Notes: generated by a model from the sequence alone, not told the origin. A DNA stretch of 64,000 nt from JAUMBM01 sp964645715 (GCA_964645715.1 CAZYAO010000013.1:14984-78983), one strand, 5' to 3'. Positions 16,672-25,532 are shown, counted from the first letter of the stretch. Program-made: numbers and translations.

Positions 16672-18459
16672 CTATACCAACAGCTCTCCGGGAGTGTCCA
16701 GTAAAAGATTCTCATCTCCGGTGATGGTAGAACAAAGTGCATACACTTTTGGCAGCTCATACTGCATGAAATAGGCAGTTGTATGCAGCTTGCTTTTGTA
16801 AAAATTATCAGCAGGCTGTGGCTGCTCGGCAGCCACCACCGCCTGCTTAAGCCATTGCCAGCCAATGACCACAAGAGAAAAACACTCCAGGTGTAGTGTT
16901 GCATTGGCCAGATAACGCTCTGTCGTGGCCGTGCCGGCAAGCCTCAGCAGCTGAGCAAACATAGACTGATAGGCTACCAATGCTTTGGAAAAAAGGTCAA
17001 GCTGCTGCCGCAGTTGAGGGTGCTTACCGGCAGCAGCCAGCGTTGCGGCTACCTCAGCCTGCAACAGCTGCATGGCTTTACCATCGCTCAGCAACACTTT
17101 TCTGCCCAACAGGTCAATCCCGTGAATGGTAGTCGTACCCTCATAAATTGCATTGATACGTATATCCCGGTAGTATTGCTCCAGCGGATAATCATCAGTG
17201 TAACCGGCACCACCCAAAACCTGCATACCGGCACTTACGGCATAAATGCCGTACTCAGCCGGAAAACTCTTCGCGACAGGCGTCAGCAGTTCCAGCAACA
17301 AATGCGCCTCAGCTGCTTCGTCGCCGTCGGCGCATTTACTAGTATCCGCGTAATAACTGCACTGCATCAGCAGGGACAAGCTCCCCTCTACAATGGCTTT
17401 TTGCTGCAACAACATGCGCCTGACATCTGCATGCTCAATGATCAGCAACTGCGGTAGATTTACGTCTTTGTTGGAAGGATGACGCCCCTGCGGGCGCTCT
17501 CGTGCATACTGCAAACTGGCATAGTAGGCTGCCGAGGCAGTCGCCGCTGCCATCAAACCAGTAGCGACCCTGGCTTCATTCATCATTTGAAACATGTAGG
17601 CCAGACCTTTATGCGGCTCACCCACCAAATAACCATGGCAATTGGCATTTTCACCTAACATAAGATGAGCCGCCACATAGCCCCTTTGTCCCATTTTACC
17701 AAACAGGCCGGCAGTGAGCACATCATTGTCTTCCAAGGTGCCTGCCGCACTGATTCTTTTTTTCGGAACGACAAACAAAGAAATTCCTTTTGCACCCGCA
17801 GGAGCCCCCGCAATTCTTGCCAATAACAGATGAACCACGTTGTCTACCCCATCGTGATCACCACCCGAGATATATACCTTTTGCCCCCGCAGCAAGTAAT
17901 GACCTGCCGGATCCGCTTGTGCCGTAGTTGTAATGTCCGACAGCGAACTACCCGCCTGTGGTTCCGTCAGTGCCATGGTTCCCTGCCACTGCCCGCTGTA
18001 CATGCGCGGAACGTAGCGCGCCTGTAAGGCCTCGCTACCAAAAGTGCGTATCAGGTTGGCTGCTCCCTGTGTCAGAAAAGCATGTGATGCCAGATTCGCA
18101 TTGGCTGCGTAAAAAATAGACAGTGCGGCATTGAGCACCAACCAAGGCATCTGCTGCCCCCCCTGTGCATAATCGTCGGGCGCAGCGATCCAACCACCGG
18201 CCGCCAGCGCGCGAATCCCCTCACCCACAGCAGGATGCACCCTGACTACCCCATTGTCCATGTATACTTTCTGCCGGTCCATTTCCGCGTAAGCGGGAAA
18301 AAGATACTGATCGGCAAGCTGCTGGGCAGCATCCAGCGCCATATCAATGGACGCAGGATCGTAGTCGGCATAGCGTTCATACTTTTGCAGCGATGCTGCC
18401 GAAAATACTTCGTGAAGCAGAAAGCGGAGATTGCGGAGACTTATGTAGGGGTATTCCAT
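16672..18459 (-). CDS. Acyl-CoA dehydrogenase, long form (about 600 residues)
   Basis: 595 residues from MEYPYISLRNLRFLLHEVF; the 39-codon extension was dropped because it crosses the promoter box. This is the large type of acyl-CoA dehydrogenase, with extra N- and C-terminal segments as in DmdC-like enzymes. FAD-binding elements include MALTEPQAGSSLSDI and GQKVYISGGDHD. The catalytic base is the Glu in NAIYEGTT (about Glu440). It oxidises an acyl-CoA to enoyl-CoA with FAD, passing electrons to ETF. DmdC-like length suggests unusual short substrates, but the true substrate is not readable. An MBL hydrolase gene follows. Confidence 0.9.
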   Translation of the reverse strand: MEYPYISLRNLRFLLHEVFSAASLQKYERYADYDPASIDMALDAAQQLADQYLFPAYAEMDRQKVYMDNGVVRVHPAVGEGIRALAAGGWIAAPDDYAQGGQQMPWLVLNAALSIFYAANANLASHAFLTQGAANLIRTFGSEALQARYVPRMYSGQWQGTMALTEPQAGSSLSDITTTAQADPAGHYLLRGQKVYISGGDHDGVDNVVHLLLARIAGAPAGAKGISLFVVPKKRISAAGTLEDNDVLTAGLFGKMGQRGYVAAHLMLGENANCHGYLVGEPHKGLAYMFQMMNEARVATGLMAAATASAAYYASLQYARERPQGRHPSNKDVNLPQLLIIEHADVRRMLLQQKAIVEGSLSLLMQCSYYADTSKCADGDEAAEAHLLLELLTPVAKSFPAEYGIYAVSAGMQVLGGAGYTDDYPLEQYYRDIRINAIYEGTTTIHGIDLLGRKVLLSDGKAMQLLQAEVAATLAAAGKHPQLRQQLDLFSKALVAYQSMFAQLLRLAGTATTERYLANATLHLECFSLVVIGWQWLKQAVVAAEQPQPADNFYKSKLHTTAYFMQYELPKVYALCSTITGDENLLLDTPGELLV

Positions 18460-18477
18460 GAATGGCCGGTTTTTGTA

Positions 18478-18485
18478 CAAATATA
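18478..18485 (-). promoter_or_regulatory. -7 box TATATTTG before the acyl-CoA dehydrogenase
   Basis: TATATTTG on the minus strand ends 18 bases before the ATG at 18459. It matches TAnnTTTG and supports the shorter start. No -33 element was found. Confidence 0.45.
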
Positions 18486-18584
18486 AACCTTTCCCGCATA
18501 ATTGCGCGCATGCGAAAGACTCTTCGACCAGTTGCTGTTTACTGCTCTTTTTGAAAAAATACTTGAGCGGTGCCAATGAGGCAA

Positions 18585-19202
18585 CTATTTGAAATCAGCC
18601 ATGGAAAGGTGCAGATTGCAAAACTGGTAGTCTACTGCAACATTGGACGCAACAACAAGCAGTCGTCCAGGCGCATACTCGTCTACCAACTGCAGATACC
18701 ATTCCACACCTCTGGCATCCAGGTTGGTGGTGGGTTCGTCCAAAAGCACCAACTGGCTGTCGCTTATCAGCGACAGACCAAGCTTAAGCCGTTGCTTCAT
18801 GCCGCTGGAAAAATGCTTGACAGGTTTGTTTACAGCCTGCGTCAGTGCCATGCGGTCAATGGCCTGCATAGGTGTAAGGCCATTGCGGAAAGGCTTGAAG
18901 CGATGCTGAAAAGTGACAGATTCAAGCAGCGTAAATTCCTCAATAAGTTCAATATAGGGCGCTGAAAAAGTGATGTACCGATACAGCTGGTCAATCGGTA
19001 GTGGCCTGCCACCAAGGGAGTAGCCTACACGACCCTTGCTGGGACTCAGATGCCCTGAAAGCAGGCGCAAAAAGGTCGACTTGCCTGAACCATTGGCACC
19101 TGTGATGGCATAGCGGTTGTTGTCCGAAAAAGTATAGGTCACTTTTCGATAAATCCATTCATGCAGGTAGCGCTTGCCAGCGCCCTCGAGCTCAATCTTC
19201 AT
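18585..19202 (-). CDS. ABC transporter ATP-binding protein (stand-alone subunit)
   Basis: 205 residues from MKIELEGAGKRYLHEW. Walker A is GANGSGKST, the signature is FSSGMKQR and Walker B is LVLLDEPT followed by TNLD. It has no membrane segments, so it must pair with a permease encoded elsewhere or act in another capacity. It overlaps the 3' end of lpxA by 11 bp, so it belongs to the lipid A operon; in Bacteroidota this position after lpxA is often filled by such an ATPase. Function in lipid A or LPS handling is inferred from location only. Confidence 0.85.
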   Translation of the reverse strand: MKIELEGAGKRYLHEWIYRKVTYTFSDNNRYAITGANGSGKSTFLRLLSGHLSPSKGRVGYSLGGRPLPIDQLYRYITFSAPYIELIEEFTLLESVTFQHRFKPFRNGLTPMQAIDRMALTQAVNKPVKHFSSGMKQRLKLGLSLISDSQLVLLDEPTTNLDARGVEWYLQLVDEYAPGRLLVVASNVAVDYQFCNLHLSMADFK

Positions 19203-20007
19203 GCCCGTTGGCACCATTGACATTGCTTTGAAATCCGCGAATAATCCCCCCCTTGGAGTCCTTGATAAAAGACAGAATCGTATCGGTCTCCTCAGACTGT
19301 AGGCTCATCTCATCAATGAATTCCATAGCCCTCGATAACGAATAACCCTTCTGAAAAATTACGCGGTACAGATCATGTATTTGGTTGATTTGCTCCGCAC
19401 TAAAGTCGCGGCGACGCAGGCCGACAACATTGACGCCAATGTACGCCAGCGGCTCGCGGGCAGCCCGTACAAAGGGAGGAACGTCTTTTCGCACCAGTGA
19501 TCCCCCCGCAATAAAACTGTGTGCGCCTATACGCGTAAATTGCTGTACCCCTACCTGGCCTTCTATAATGGCCCAGTCATCAATAAGCACATGCCCGGCC
19601 AAGTTAACATTGTTGGCAAGAATGATGTTGTTGCCCAACAGGCAGTCATGGGCAACATGCACATAAGCCATGAGAAGACAATTGCTGCCTACGCGGGTCG
19701 TGTTTGCTTGGGCTGTCCCTCGGTTGATGGTGACATGCTCGCGTATAATCGTATTGTCCCCTATTTCCGTCGTCGTATACTCGCCCTGAAACTTTAAATC
19801 CTGTGGAATTGCAGAAATAACCGCTCCGGGAAAAACTTGTACGTTGCTGCCAATGCGAGCCCCGCTGAAAATGGTAACGTGTGGACCTATCCAACAGTTG
19901 TCTCCAATTTCAACGTCTTTGTCAATGAAACTGAAAGGACTAATGACAACATTGTTGCCTATTTTTGCCGACGGATCAACCGCCTGCAATGAATGACCTG
20001 TATTCAT
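19192..20007 (-). CDS. lpxA: UDP-N-acetylglucosamine acyltransferase
   Basis: 271 residues. A left-handed beta-helix made of hexapeptide repeats spans residues about 10-190 (VDPSAKIGNNVVISPFSFI and onward). The catalytic region AYVHVAHDC, with the conserved His pair, is near residue 120. The C-terminal helical domain is present (LYRVIFQKGYSLSRAM). LpxA performs the first step of lipid A synthesis in the cytosol, acylating UDP-GlcNAc. The ATG at 20007 lies one base after the lpxC-fabZ stop; a start at 20025, overlapping it, is possible. Part of the lpxD-lpxC/fabZ-lpxA-ABC run. Confidence 0.95.
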   Translation of the reverse strand: MNTGHSLQAVDPSAKIGNNVVISPFSFIDKDVEIGDNCWIGPHVTIFSGARIGSNVQVFPGAVISAIPQDLKFQGEYTTTEIGDNTIIREHVTINRGTAQANTTRVGSNCLLMAYVHVAHDCLLGNNIILANNVNLAGHVLIDDWAIIEGQVGVQQFTRIGAHSFIAGGSLVRKDVPPFVRAAREPLAYIGVNVVGLRRRDFSAEQINQIHDLYRVIFQKGYSLSRAMEFIDEMSLQSEETDTILSFIKDSKGGIIRGFQSNVNGANGHED

Positions 20008-20008
20008 A

Positions 20009-21397
20009 TTATGAGCGCTTGACAATCTGAGCCGTAAGCTCAGCCTCTGAAACGATGCGCGTACCTACAAAAGCAACAGCGCGCATTTGACAAATACCCC
20101 GGCGTATGGGTGCCATCAGTTCCAACCGGAAAAAGATAGTATCTCCGGGAACCACCTTCTGTTTGAACTTTGCATTCTCAATCTTGAGGAAATAAGTATC
20201 CCAGTTGCCTGGATCCTCAACACCTGAAAGCGCCAGAATCCCGCCTGTCTGAGCCATAGCCTCTATCTGCAACACCCCCGGCATCACTGGATTGTTGGGG
20301 AAGTGACCCTGAAAAAATTCTTCGTTGAAAGTCAGGTTTTTCATCCCCACAACGTGCTGGCTTGTCAGCTCAATGATCTTATCAACCAATAAAAACGGAT
20401 AGCGGTGCGGGAGCCACTGCGCAATCTTCACACTGTCCATCACTGGTTCTGCATCAGGATCATACTTAGGAAGGCCCTTCAGCCGACGCTGTTCTAACAG
20501 TCGTTTTTTGAGGATTTTTGTAAACTCAACATTGGCTTTGTGCCCGGGCTTGGTTGCCAGTATTTTGCCCTTAATCGGAGCTCCCAAGAGCGCTACATCT
20601 CCTATCACATCCAGCAGCTTGTGGCGGGCTGGTTCATTTTGAAAATGCAGGTCGAGCGTGTTGAGTATCCCCTCTCCGTTAACCTCCACCTTGGGACGCC
20701 CCATCTTTTCGGCAAGTTCGTCAAGGGTTGATTGTGCCACCGGCTTGTCGGCAATTACAATGGCATTGGATAAATCTCCACCCTTAATGAGATTGTGGGC
20801 AAAAAGTGTCTCTAACTCGTGAACGAAAACAAATGTCCTCGAAGGAGCAATCTCCGCCGCGTATTGCTTGACATCCAGCAGTATCGCGTACTGTTGCCCC
20901 AGCAATGCCGAATTGAAGTCTATCATGGATACTACCTGAAAATCGTCGGCAGGCATAGCAGTAAGCTCAGCACCCGTCACTTCATCCCGATAGGTCAGCG
21001 GCTGGTCTACGACAAAATAATCTCTGTCTGCTGCTTGTTCTACAATCCCCACAGCCTGAAGGATTTCAACAAAGGGCGCGGCGCTGCCATCCATAATGGG
21101 CATCTCAGGACCGTCAATCTGCAACAGAACATTGTCAATCCCAAGGCCAAAAAGAGCTGACAGTACATGCTCAATGGTGCTCACACTGGCATGGCCGTTC
21201 TGAATAGTGGTGCTGCGTTCTGTGTTGACGACGCGGCTGACATCCGCATTGATGACAGGTTGATCAGGCAGGTCGGTGCGTTGAACGCGATAACCGTGGT
21301 CTATCGGAGCCGGTTGAAAGGTTAGCGTGGCAGGCTTTCCTGTGTGCAAACCTACACCGGAGATCGATACTGCCTGATTAATCGTAGTTTGTTTCAT
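20009..21397 (-). CDS. lpxC/fabZ: Bifunctional LpxC-FabZ: UDP-3-O-acyl-GlcNAc deacetylase / 3-hydroxyacyl-ACP dehydratase
   Basis: 462 residues from MKQTTINQAVSISGVGLHTGK; the 12 residues upstream were dropped. Residues 1 to about 300 are LpxC, with the zinc motif in STIEHVLSAL and the later HKLLDVIGDVALLG. Residues about 320-462 are FabZ, with LPHRYPFLLVDKI holding the catalytic His and GHFPNNPVMPGV following. LpxC commits precursors to lipid A, and FabZ dehydrates 3-hydroxyacyl-ACP in fatty acid synthesis, so the two enzymes compete for the same branch point. This fusion is characteristic of Bacteroidota and Chlorobi and is a strong taxonomic clue. Confidence 0.97.
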   Translation of the reverse strand: MKQTTINQAVSISGVGLHTGKPATLTFQPAPIDHGYRVQRTDLPDQPVINADVSRVVNTERSTTIQNGHASVSTIEHVLSALFGLGIDNVLLQIDGPEMPIMDGSAAPFVEILQAVGIVEQAADRDYFVVDQPLTYRDEVTGAELTAMPADDFQVVSMIDFNSALLGQQYAILLDVKQYAAEIAPSRTFVFVHELETLFAHNLIKGGDLSNAIVIADKPVAQSTLDELAEKMGRPKVEVNGEGILNTLDLHFQNEPARHKLLDVIGDVALLGAPIKGKILATKPGHKANVEFTKILKKRLLEQRRLKGLPKYDPDAEPVMDSVKIAQWLPHRYPFLLVDKIIELTSQHVVGMKNLTFNEEFFQGHFPNNPVMPGVLQIEAMAQTGGILALSGVEDPGNWDTYFLKIENAKFKQKVVPGDTIFFRLELMAPIRRGICQMRAVAFVGTRIVSEAELTAQIVKRS

Positions 21398-21430
21398 AAC
21401 CCAAAACAAAGGTATGCTGAAAAATAAACG

Positions 21431-21438
21431 CAAAGATA
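21431..21438 (-). promoter_or_regulatory. -7 box TATCTTTG before lpxC-fabZ
   Basis: TATCTTTG on the minus strand, 33 bases before the lpxC-fabZ ATG and inside the 152-base gap after lpxD. It suggests a promoter for lpxC-fabZ separate from that of lpxD. No good -33 element was seen. Confidence 0.45.
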
Positions 21439-21549
21439 AGCAATAGGCTGTTAATTAGGAGCTATACCACATGATCCGCATAAGCGCCATGACGTCGGTA
21501 TGCGAATACAGCGGCAGTCCAGCTATGACTCACCGACACAGGCCGAGAT

Positions 21550-22578
21550 TTATTCCTGCCCTTTGATCCACTTATTGAGGTGGCGGTAGATGAGCGGGAG
21601 CTGCTTGAACACGGCATAGCTTCTAAGGTAGTCGTTGTAGGGCATGCCCGGTGTGCCGGCAAGTATCTTCCCTTTTTCGGTCACACTGGCAGCAACACCC
21701 GTTTGTGCCTGTATCTGTACACCTTCTGCAATTTCTATGTGTCCGACAAAACCTGCCTGTCCGCCAATGCGACAATGCGCTCCAATGCGGGTACTGCCTG
21801 CAATGCCCGCCAAAGCCGCAATAACCGTATGTGCACCTACTTCGACATTGTGACCCACCTGTATCAAGTTGTCCAGTTTGACCCCCTGTCGGATATATGT
21901 GCTGCCCATAGTGGCGCGGTCAATGGTCGTACAAGCACCTATTTCGACGTCTGCCTCAATGACAACGTTGCCCAGGTGAGGCACTTTCTGGTATACTCCG
22001 GTTGTCGGATCCGGAACGAAGCCAAAGCCGTCACTGCCAATGACTGCATTGGCATGTATTACACAGCGATCTCCAATCACGCAGTCATGCAGAATGCGCA
22101 CCCCCGGATGAAGTACTACTCCTTCACCCAGACGAACGTTGACACCGACATATACCTGATCGTGGAGCATACTGCCCGCGCCTACAACTGCACCTTTTTC
22201 TACGACACTGAAGCGGCCAACCGTTACCCCCTCACCCAAGACAGCAGCAGAGTCGATGCTGGCTTCGGCAGCAATACCCCCCCGTTGCGAGGCCTGTGCC
22301 GCCTGAAAACGCTGAAGCAGCGTAGTGAAGGCTTCTCGTACATTGTCAACCCGAATGAGGGTCGCTTTCAGTGGCTGCGAAGGCACAAATGTGCGATCAA
22401 CAATGATGGCGGAGGCTGTAGTCGTGTAAGCATAAGGCTCATACTTGGCATGACCCAAAAAACAAATAGCCCCCTCTCCTCCCTCTTCAATCTTGGCAGG
22501 GCGGCTGATCAAAACCTCAGGCTCTCCCTCGAGGATTCCTCCAATGATATTGGCAACTTCTTTGGCTGTTATTTGCAT
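21550..22578 (-). CDS. lpxD: UDP-3-O-(3-hydroxyacyl)glucosamine N-acyltransferase
   Basis: 342 residues from MQITAKEVANIIGG; a 22-codon extension was dropped. The N-terminal UDP-binding domain is followed by hexapeptide repeats of a left-handed helix from about residue 100. Motifs include NAVIGSDGFGFVPD and the catalytic region LIQVGHNVEVGAHTVI. LpxD adds the second 3-hydroxyacyl chain in lipid A synthesis. It is the first gene of the minus-strand lipid A cluster, diverging from hemC, with a TACCTTTG box just upstream. Confidence 0.95.
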   Translation of the reverse strand: MQITAKEVANIIGGILEGEPEVLISRPAKIEEGGEGAICFLGHAKYEPYAYTTTASAIIVDRTFVPSQPLKATLIRVDNVREAFTTLLQRFQAAQASQRGGIAAEASIDSAAVLGEGVTVGRFSVVEKGAVVGAGSMLHDQVYVGVNVRLGEGVVLHPGVRILHDCVIGDRCVIHANAVIGSDGFGFVPDPTTGVYQKVPHLGNVVIEADVEIGACTTIDRATMGSTYIRQGVKLDNLIQVGHNVEVGAHTVIAALAGIAGSTRIGAHCRIGGQAGFVGHIEIAEGVQIQAQTGVAASVTEKGKILAGTPGMPYNDYLRSYAVFKQLPLIYRHLNKWIKGQE

Positions 22579-22582
22579 GGGG

Positions 22583-22590
22583 CAAAGGTA
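22583..22590 (-). promoter_or_regulatory. -7 box TACCTTTG before lpxD
   Basis: TACCTTTG on the minus strand ends four bases before the lpxD ATG (22578), again implying a near-leaderless transcript. No -33 element was seen. Confidence 0.45.
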
Positions 22591-22665
22591 AAAAAAACAC
22601 TTGGTCACAGATAATTTTTGCGGCAGGCTGACGGTACTTTGCACGCAATTTCGTGGACTTTACGC

Positions 22666-22673
22666 TATATTTG
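22666..22673 (+). promoter_or_regulatory. -7 box TATATTTG before hemC
   Basis: TATATTTG lies 12 bases before the proposed TTG start at 22686 and inside the alternative GTG-initiated frame. A TTTG at 22638-22641 is 24 bases upstream, slightly longer than the usual spacing. Confidence 0.5.
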
Positions 22674-22685
22674 CCGAAAAATATC

Positions 22686-23585
22686 TTGGAAAGGATCATC
22701 AGAATTGGTACGAGAGGCAGCGAACTGGCACTTTGGCAGGCAAATCACCTACAGCAGGAACTCACTGGTCTGGGTATCCGATCTGAACTTGTAATCATCA
22801 AAACCAAAGGTGACCAGATCCAACATATAGGATTTGATAAGATCGAAGGCAAAGGCTTTTTTACCAAAGAGCTGGAAGAGGCATTGCTCGCAGGCGCAGT
22901 CGATCTGGCCGTCCATTCTATGAAAGATCTGCCAACGACCAGTCCAGCCGGACTCAGTATCGCCGGTGTCTCTTATCGGGATGACCCCGCCGACTGGCTT
23001 CTCATCAACCCAGCTTCTTTCTCATCGCATACGCCCCTCAACCTGCCGGAGGGTGCAACAGTCGGTACCTCTTCCATACGCCGGAAAACCCAACTGCTGG
23101 ATCTTATGCCTGGCCTGCAAACAGTAGATATCCGGGGCAATGTGCCCACACGCATACAAAAATTATTCTCCGAAGGACTTGATGCTATCGTGCTGGCTGC
23201 CGCAGGCCTAAGCCGCCTGTCAATAGACCTGAACCACCTGCAGGTCGTACGCTTTCACCCGCGTGAGTTCGTCCCCGCTCCCGCACAGGGGGTACTCGCT
23301 TACCAATTGCGCAGCGACGACACAGAACTCCGTAAGGCGCTGCGCCCCATCCACCATCCTGAGGTTTCGGCTTGCACCAATGTCGAACGCAGAATCCTCC
23401 AGCTGCTTGAGGGTGGCTGCCAGCTCCCGCTGGGCGCTTTTTGCCAAAAAGATGCTGCCGGTAACTATCATGTCTTCACCGCCTACGCGCCCAGCGCACA
23501 GGCACCTCTTCGCAGATTTTCTCATTCTTCATCCACAAGTCAGGGGCTGGCAGAAACCGTTGTACAGCAACTTTTAGCTACTTAA
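22686..23585 (+). CDS. hemC: Porphobilinogen deaminase (hydroxymethylbilane synthase)
   Basis: 299 residues starting at TTG, giving MERIIRIGTRGSELALWQ, the usual beginning of the family. The frame is open to a GTG at 22653, but that start would include the promoter box. Motifs: DLAVHSMKDLPT, GTSSIRRKTQLL, DIRGNVPTRIQKL and EGGCQLPLGA, whose Cys (about 244) binds the dipyrromethane cofactor. The enzyme joins four porphobilinogens in heme synthesis (EC 2.5.1.61). No other hem gene adjoins it. Confidence 0.93.
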   Translation: MERIIRIGTRGSELALWQANHLQQELTGLGIRSELVIIKTKGDQIQHIGFDKIEGKGFFTKELEEALLAGAVDLAVHSMKDLPTTSPAGLSIAGVSYRDDPADWLLINPASFSSHTPLNLPEGATVGTSSIRRKTQLLDLMPGLQTVDIRGNVPTRIQKLFSEGLDAIVLAAAGLSRLSIDLNHLQVVRFHPREFVPAPAQGVLAYQLRSDDTELRKALRPIHHPEVSACTNVERRILQLLEGGCQLPLGAFCQKDAAGNYHVFTAYAPSAQAPLRRFSHSSSTSQGLAETVVQQLLAT

Positions 23586-23815
23586 TGCACCGCAGACTAC
23601 ATTTATCGATTATTTGGTCCCCCAATTAGGGCTTTTTTTGTACATTTGCTGTTGCTTCGCCATTTCCTGAATCTTAGCCAAGGTGTTGCGCTTAAAAATC
23701 AATTCGTTGCTTAAACTTGCCCATTGGCCCATTTGAACCCAATCAAATATTGAAAATACCTGTTACTGATAATAGTTTAGGGTTCCGTATTAAAAAGCTG
23801 ATTTTATTTTAATTT

Positions 23816-24766
23816 ATGCAGAACAAGACGATTAAAATTGCTGTCTATTACGACGGCAGTTATTTCCTTCACATCAGTAATTATTACAATTACGATCACC
23901 CAAAAAGAAAAAGGCTTAGTATCAGTGGTTTGCACCAATTCATCCGCTATCAGCTGGCCTTGGAAGAGAATACTTCCTACCGCTACTGCCAGATCGTTGA
24001 TGCTCACTACTTTCGCAGCCGCCTGAGCGCACAGGAAGCCTATCAACGTGGTTCTGTGCTGTACTGGGATCGGGTTTTCGACGATATCCTCATGTCAGCG
24101 GGTATCGTCACGCATTATCTGCCGCAAAAGCAGTCGTCCTCCCGCAAAGAGGACAGGGGTATCGATGTGTGGCTGGCTTTGGAAGCGTATGAACAGGCCT
24201 TCCTCAAAAAAATCGATGTGGTTGTACTCATCGCAGGTGATGGTGACTACCTGCCTTTGATACGCAAGCTCAATACGCTGGGTACAAAGGTCATGCTGCT
24301 CTCCTGGGAACTGGAATTTACCACCGAGCATGGTAAGGCAATGACCACCCGTACGCCGCGGGAGTTACTCGATGAGGTTACCTATCCACTGGCAATGCAC
24401 GAACTGATCGACGGGCGGAGAAGCAAAAATGATCCCATCATTAACGATCTTTTTGTACCCGGAGAAAGCAAACAGCGTTCCTTCCAGCCTTCGGAAAATG
24501 GGGATATCGGCGAACAATACGAAGACGGTGACTTGCCGCCGCCTGTTATTGGTGAGGTGCTCTCTGGTGAAGTGCTCAGCCTGAAAAATGGCTATGGGTT
24601 TATCAGATACCCTCCCAACAACTTGTTCTTCCACCATTCCAGTGTGCAGGATATGGATTTTCACGACCTGCTGGTTGGCGATCTGGTCGAATACACACTC
24701 GAACGCAACGAAGATGGTCAACTGATTGCCACCAATGTTCGCCTCTTAGAAGAGGAGGAAGAGTAA
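23816..24766 (+). CDS. NYN-domain protein with C-terminal cold-shock domain
   Basis: 316 residues. Residues 1 to about 190 form a NYN/LabA-like PIN-fold ribonuclease domain: IAVYYDGSYF (acidic site), DRGIDVWLALEAYE and VVVLIAGDGDYLPLIRKL provide the conserved aspartates. Residues about 248-312 form a cold-shock OB fold with RNP1 NGYGFIRY and RNP2 NLFFHHSSV. The acidic linker and the EEEEE tail are unusual. The likely role is RNA binding and cleavage, inferred from the domains. It stands alone: 230 bases of AT-rich sequence with no clear terminator precede it, and a bidirectional terminator begins at its stop codon. Confidence 0.88.
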   Translation: MQNKTIKIAVYYDGSYFLHISNYYNYDHPKRKRLSISGLHQFIRYQLALEENTSYRYCQIVDAHYFRSRLSAQEAYQRGSVLYWDRVFDDILMSAGIVTHYLPQKQSSSRKEDRGIDVWLALEAYEQAFLKKIDVVVLIAGDGDYLPLIRKLNTLGTKVMLLSWELEFTTEHGKAMTTRTPRELLDEVTYPLAMHELIDGRRSKNDPIINDLFVPGESKQRSFQPSENGDIGEQYEDGDLPPPVIGEVLSGEVLSLKNGYGFIRYPPNNLFFHHSSVQDMDFHDLLVGDLVEYTLERNEDGQLIATNVRLLEEEEE

Positions 24767-24807
24767 ATAATAAGGGGGGCAAGCACAAGCTTGCCCCCCT
24801 TATTATT
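24766..24807. terminator. Bidirectional terminator, 19-bp perfect stem
   Basis: AATAATAAGGGGGGCAAGC (24766-24784) is mirrored exactly at 24789-24807 with loop ACAA. It is A-rich on the left and T-rich on the right, so it works both ways. Its left edge overlaps the TAA of the NYN gene and its right arm contains the stop of trmD. Confidence 0.9.
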
Positions 24808-25489
24808 TTACATCGTCCTGCAACAAATCGGGTCGCCGCTCTTCCGTTCTGCGCAGCGCCTGTTCGTATCGCCATTCTTCAATGAGCGCAAAGTTGCCGG
24901 TGGTCAGCACCTCCGGTACTCTCCAGCCACGAAACTCAGCTGGCCGTGTGTACACGGGGGGCGAGAGCAGGTTATCCTGAAAAGAGTCAAACAATGCACT
25001 GGTCTCGTCGTTGAGTACTCCCGGCAACAGTCGCCCCAAGGAGTCTACCAACACAGCCGCCGGCAGTTCGCCGCCACTAAGCACATAGTCCCCAATGCTG
25101 ATTTCCATGGTCACGTAGTGCTCGCGAATACGCTCGTCAATACCCTTGTAATGCCCGCTGATCAATAGCAAATTTTGCTTCATGGACAGCCGATTGGCCA
25201 AAGGCTGGTCATACCGCTGTCCGTCAGGGGTCAGAAAGATAATTTCGTCGTACTTGCGGTGGATGAGCAATTCATCGATGCAGTTAGCCAGCGGCTCTAC
25301 CATCATGACCATACCGGCACCGCCGCCAAACTGATAGTCGTCCACTTGCTTGTGACGACCCAGCCCATAGGGACGCAGGTCGTGTATGCCAATGGTCAAC
25401 AGCCCCTTATCCTGCGCACGCTTTAATATAGAATGCTGAAAGGGACTCTCCAGTAGTTCCGGTAATACGGTAATGATATCAATGTGCAT
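24803..25489 (-). CDS. trmD: tRNA (guanine-37-N1)-methyltransferase
   Basis: 228 residues, MHIDIITVLPELLESPF. The knot-fold SAM site is visible: LLISGHYKGIDERI and ISIGDYVLSGGELPA, plus DDYQFGGGAGMVMM near residue 55. TrmD methylates G37 of tRNAs to prevent frameshifting (EC 2.1.1.228). It is not in the usual rpsP-rimM-trmD-rplS operon here. Its stop codon lies inside the bidirectional terminator. A TATTTTTG box 20 bases upstream gives it its own promoter after the TonB receptor gene. Confidence 0.97.
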   Translation of the reverse strand: MHIDIITVLPELLESPFQHSILKRAQDKGLLTIGIHDLRPYGLGRHKQVDDYQFGGGAGMVMMVEPLANCIDELLIHRKYDEIIFLTPDGQRYDQPLANRLSMKQNLLLISGHYKGIDERIREHYVTMEISIGDYVLSGGELPAAVLVDSLGRLLPGVLNDETSALFDSFQDNLLSPPVYTRPAEFRGWRVPEVLTTGNFALIEEWRYEQALRRTEERRPDLLQDDVK

Positions 25490-25509
25490 GTCCTCTGCTC
25501 TTTTGACTG

Positions 25510-25517
25510 CAAAAATA
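25510..25517 (-). promoter_or_regulatory. -7 box TATTTTTG before trmD
   Basis: TATTTTTG on the minus strand, in the 43-base gap between the TonB receptor stop and the trmD ATG. It fits TAnnTTTG. Confidence 0.4.
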
Positions 25518-25532
25518 CAGCTATTCGGGCTG

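Noticed and set aside
21580..22614. 344-residue plus-strand frame
   Set aside because: Antisense shadow of lpxD, caused by stop-poor opposite frames in hexapeptide repeats.
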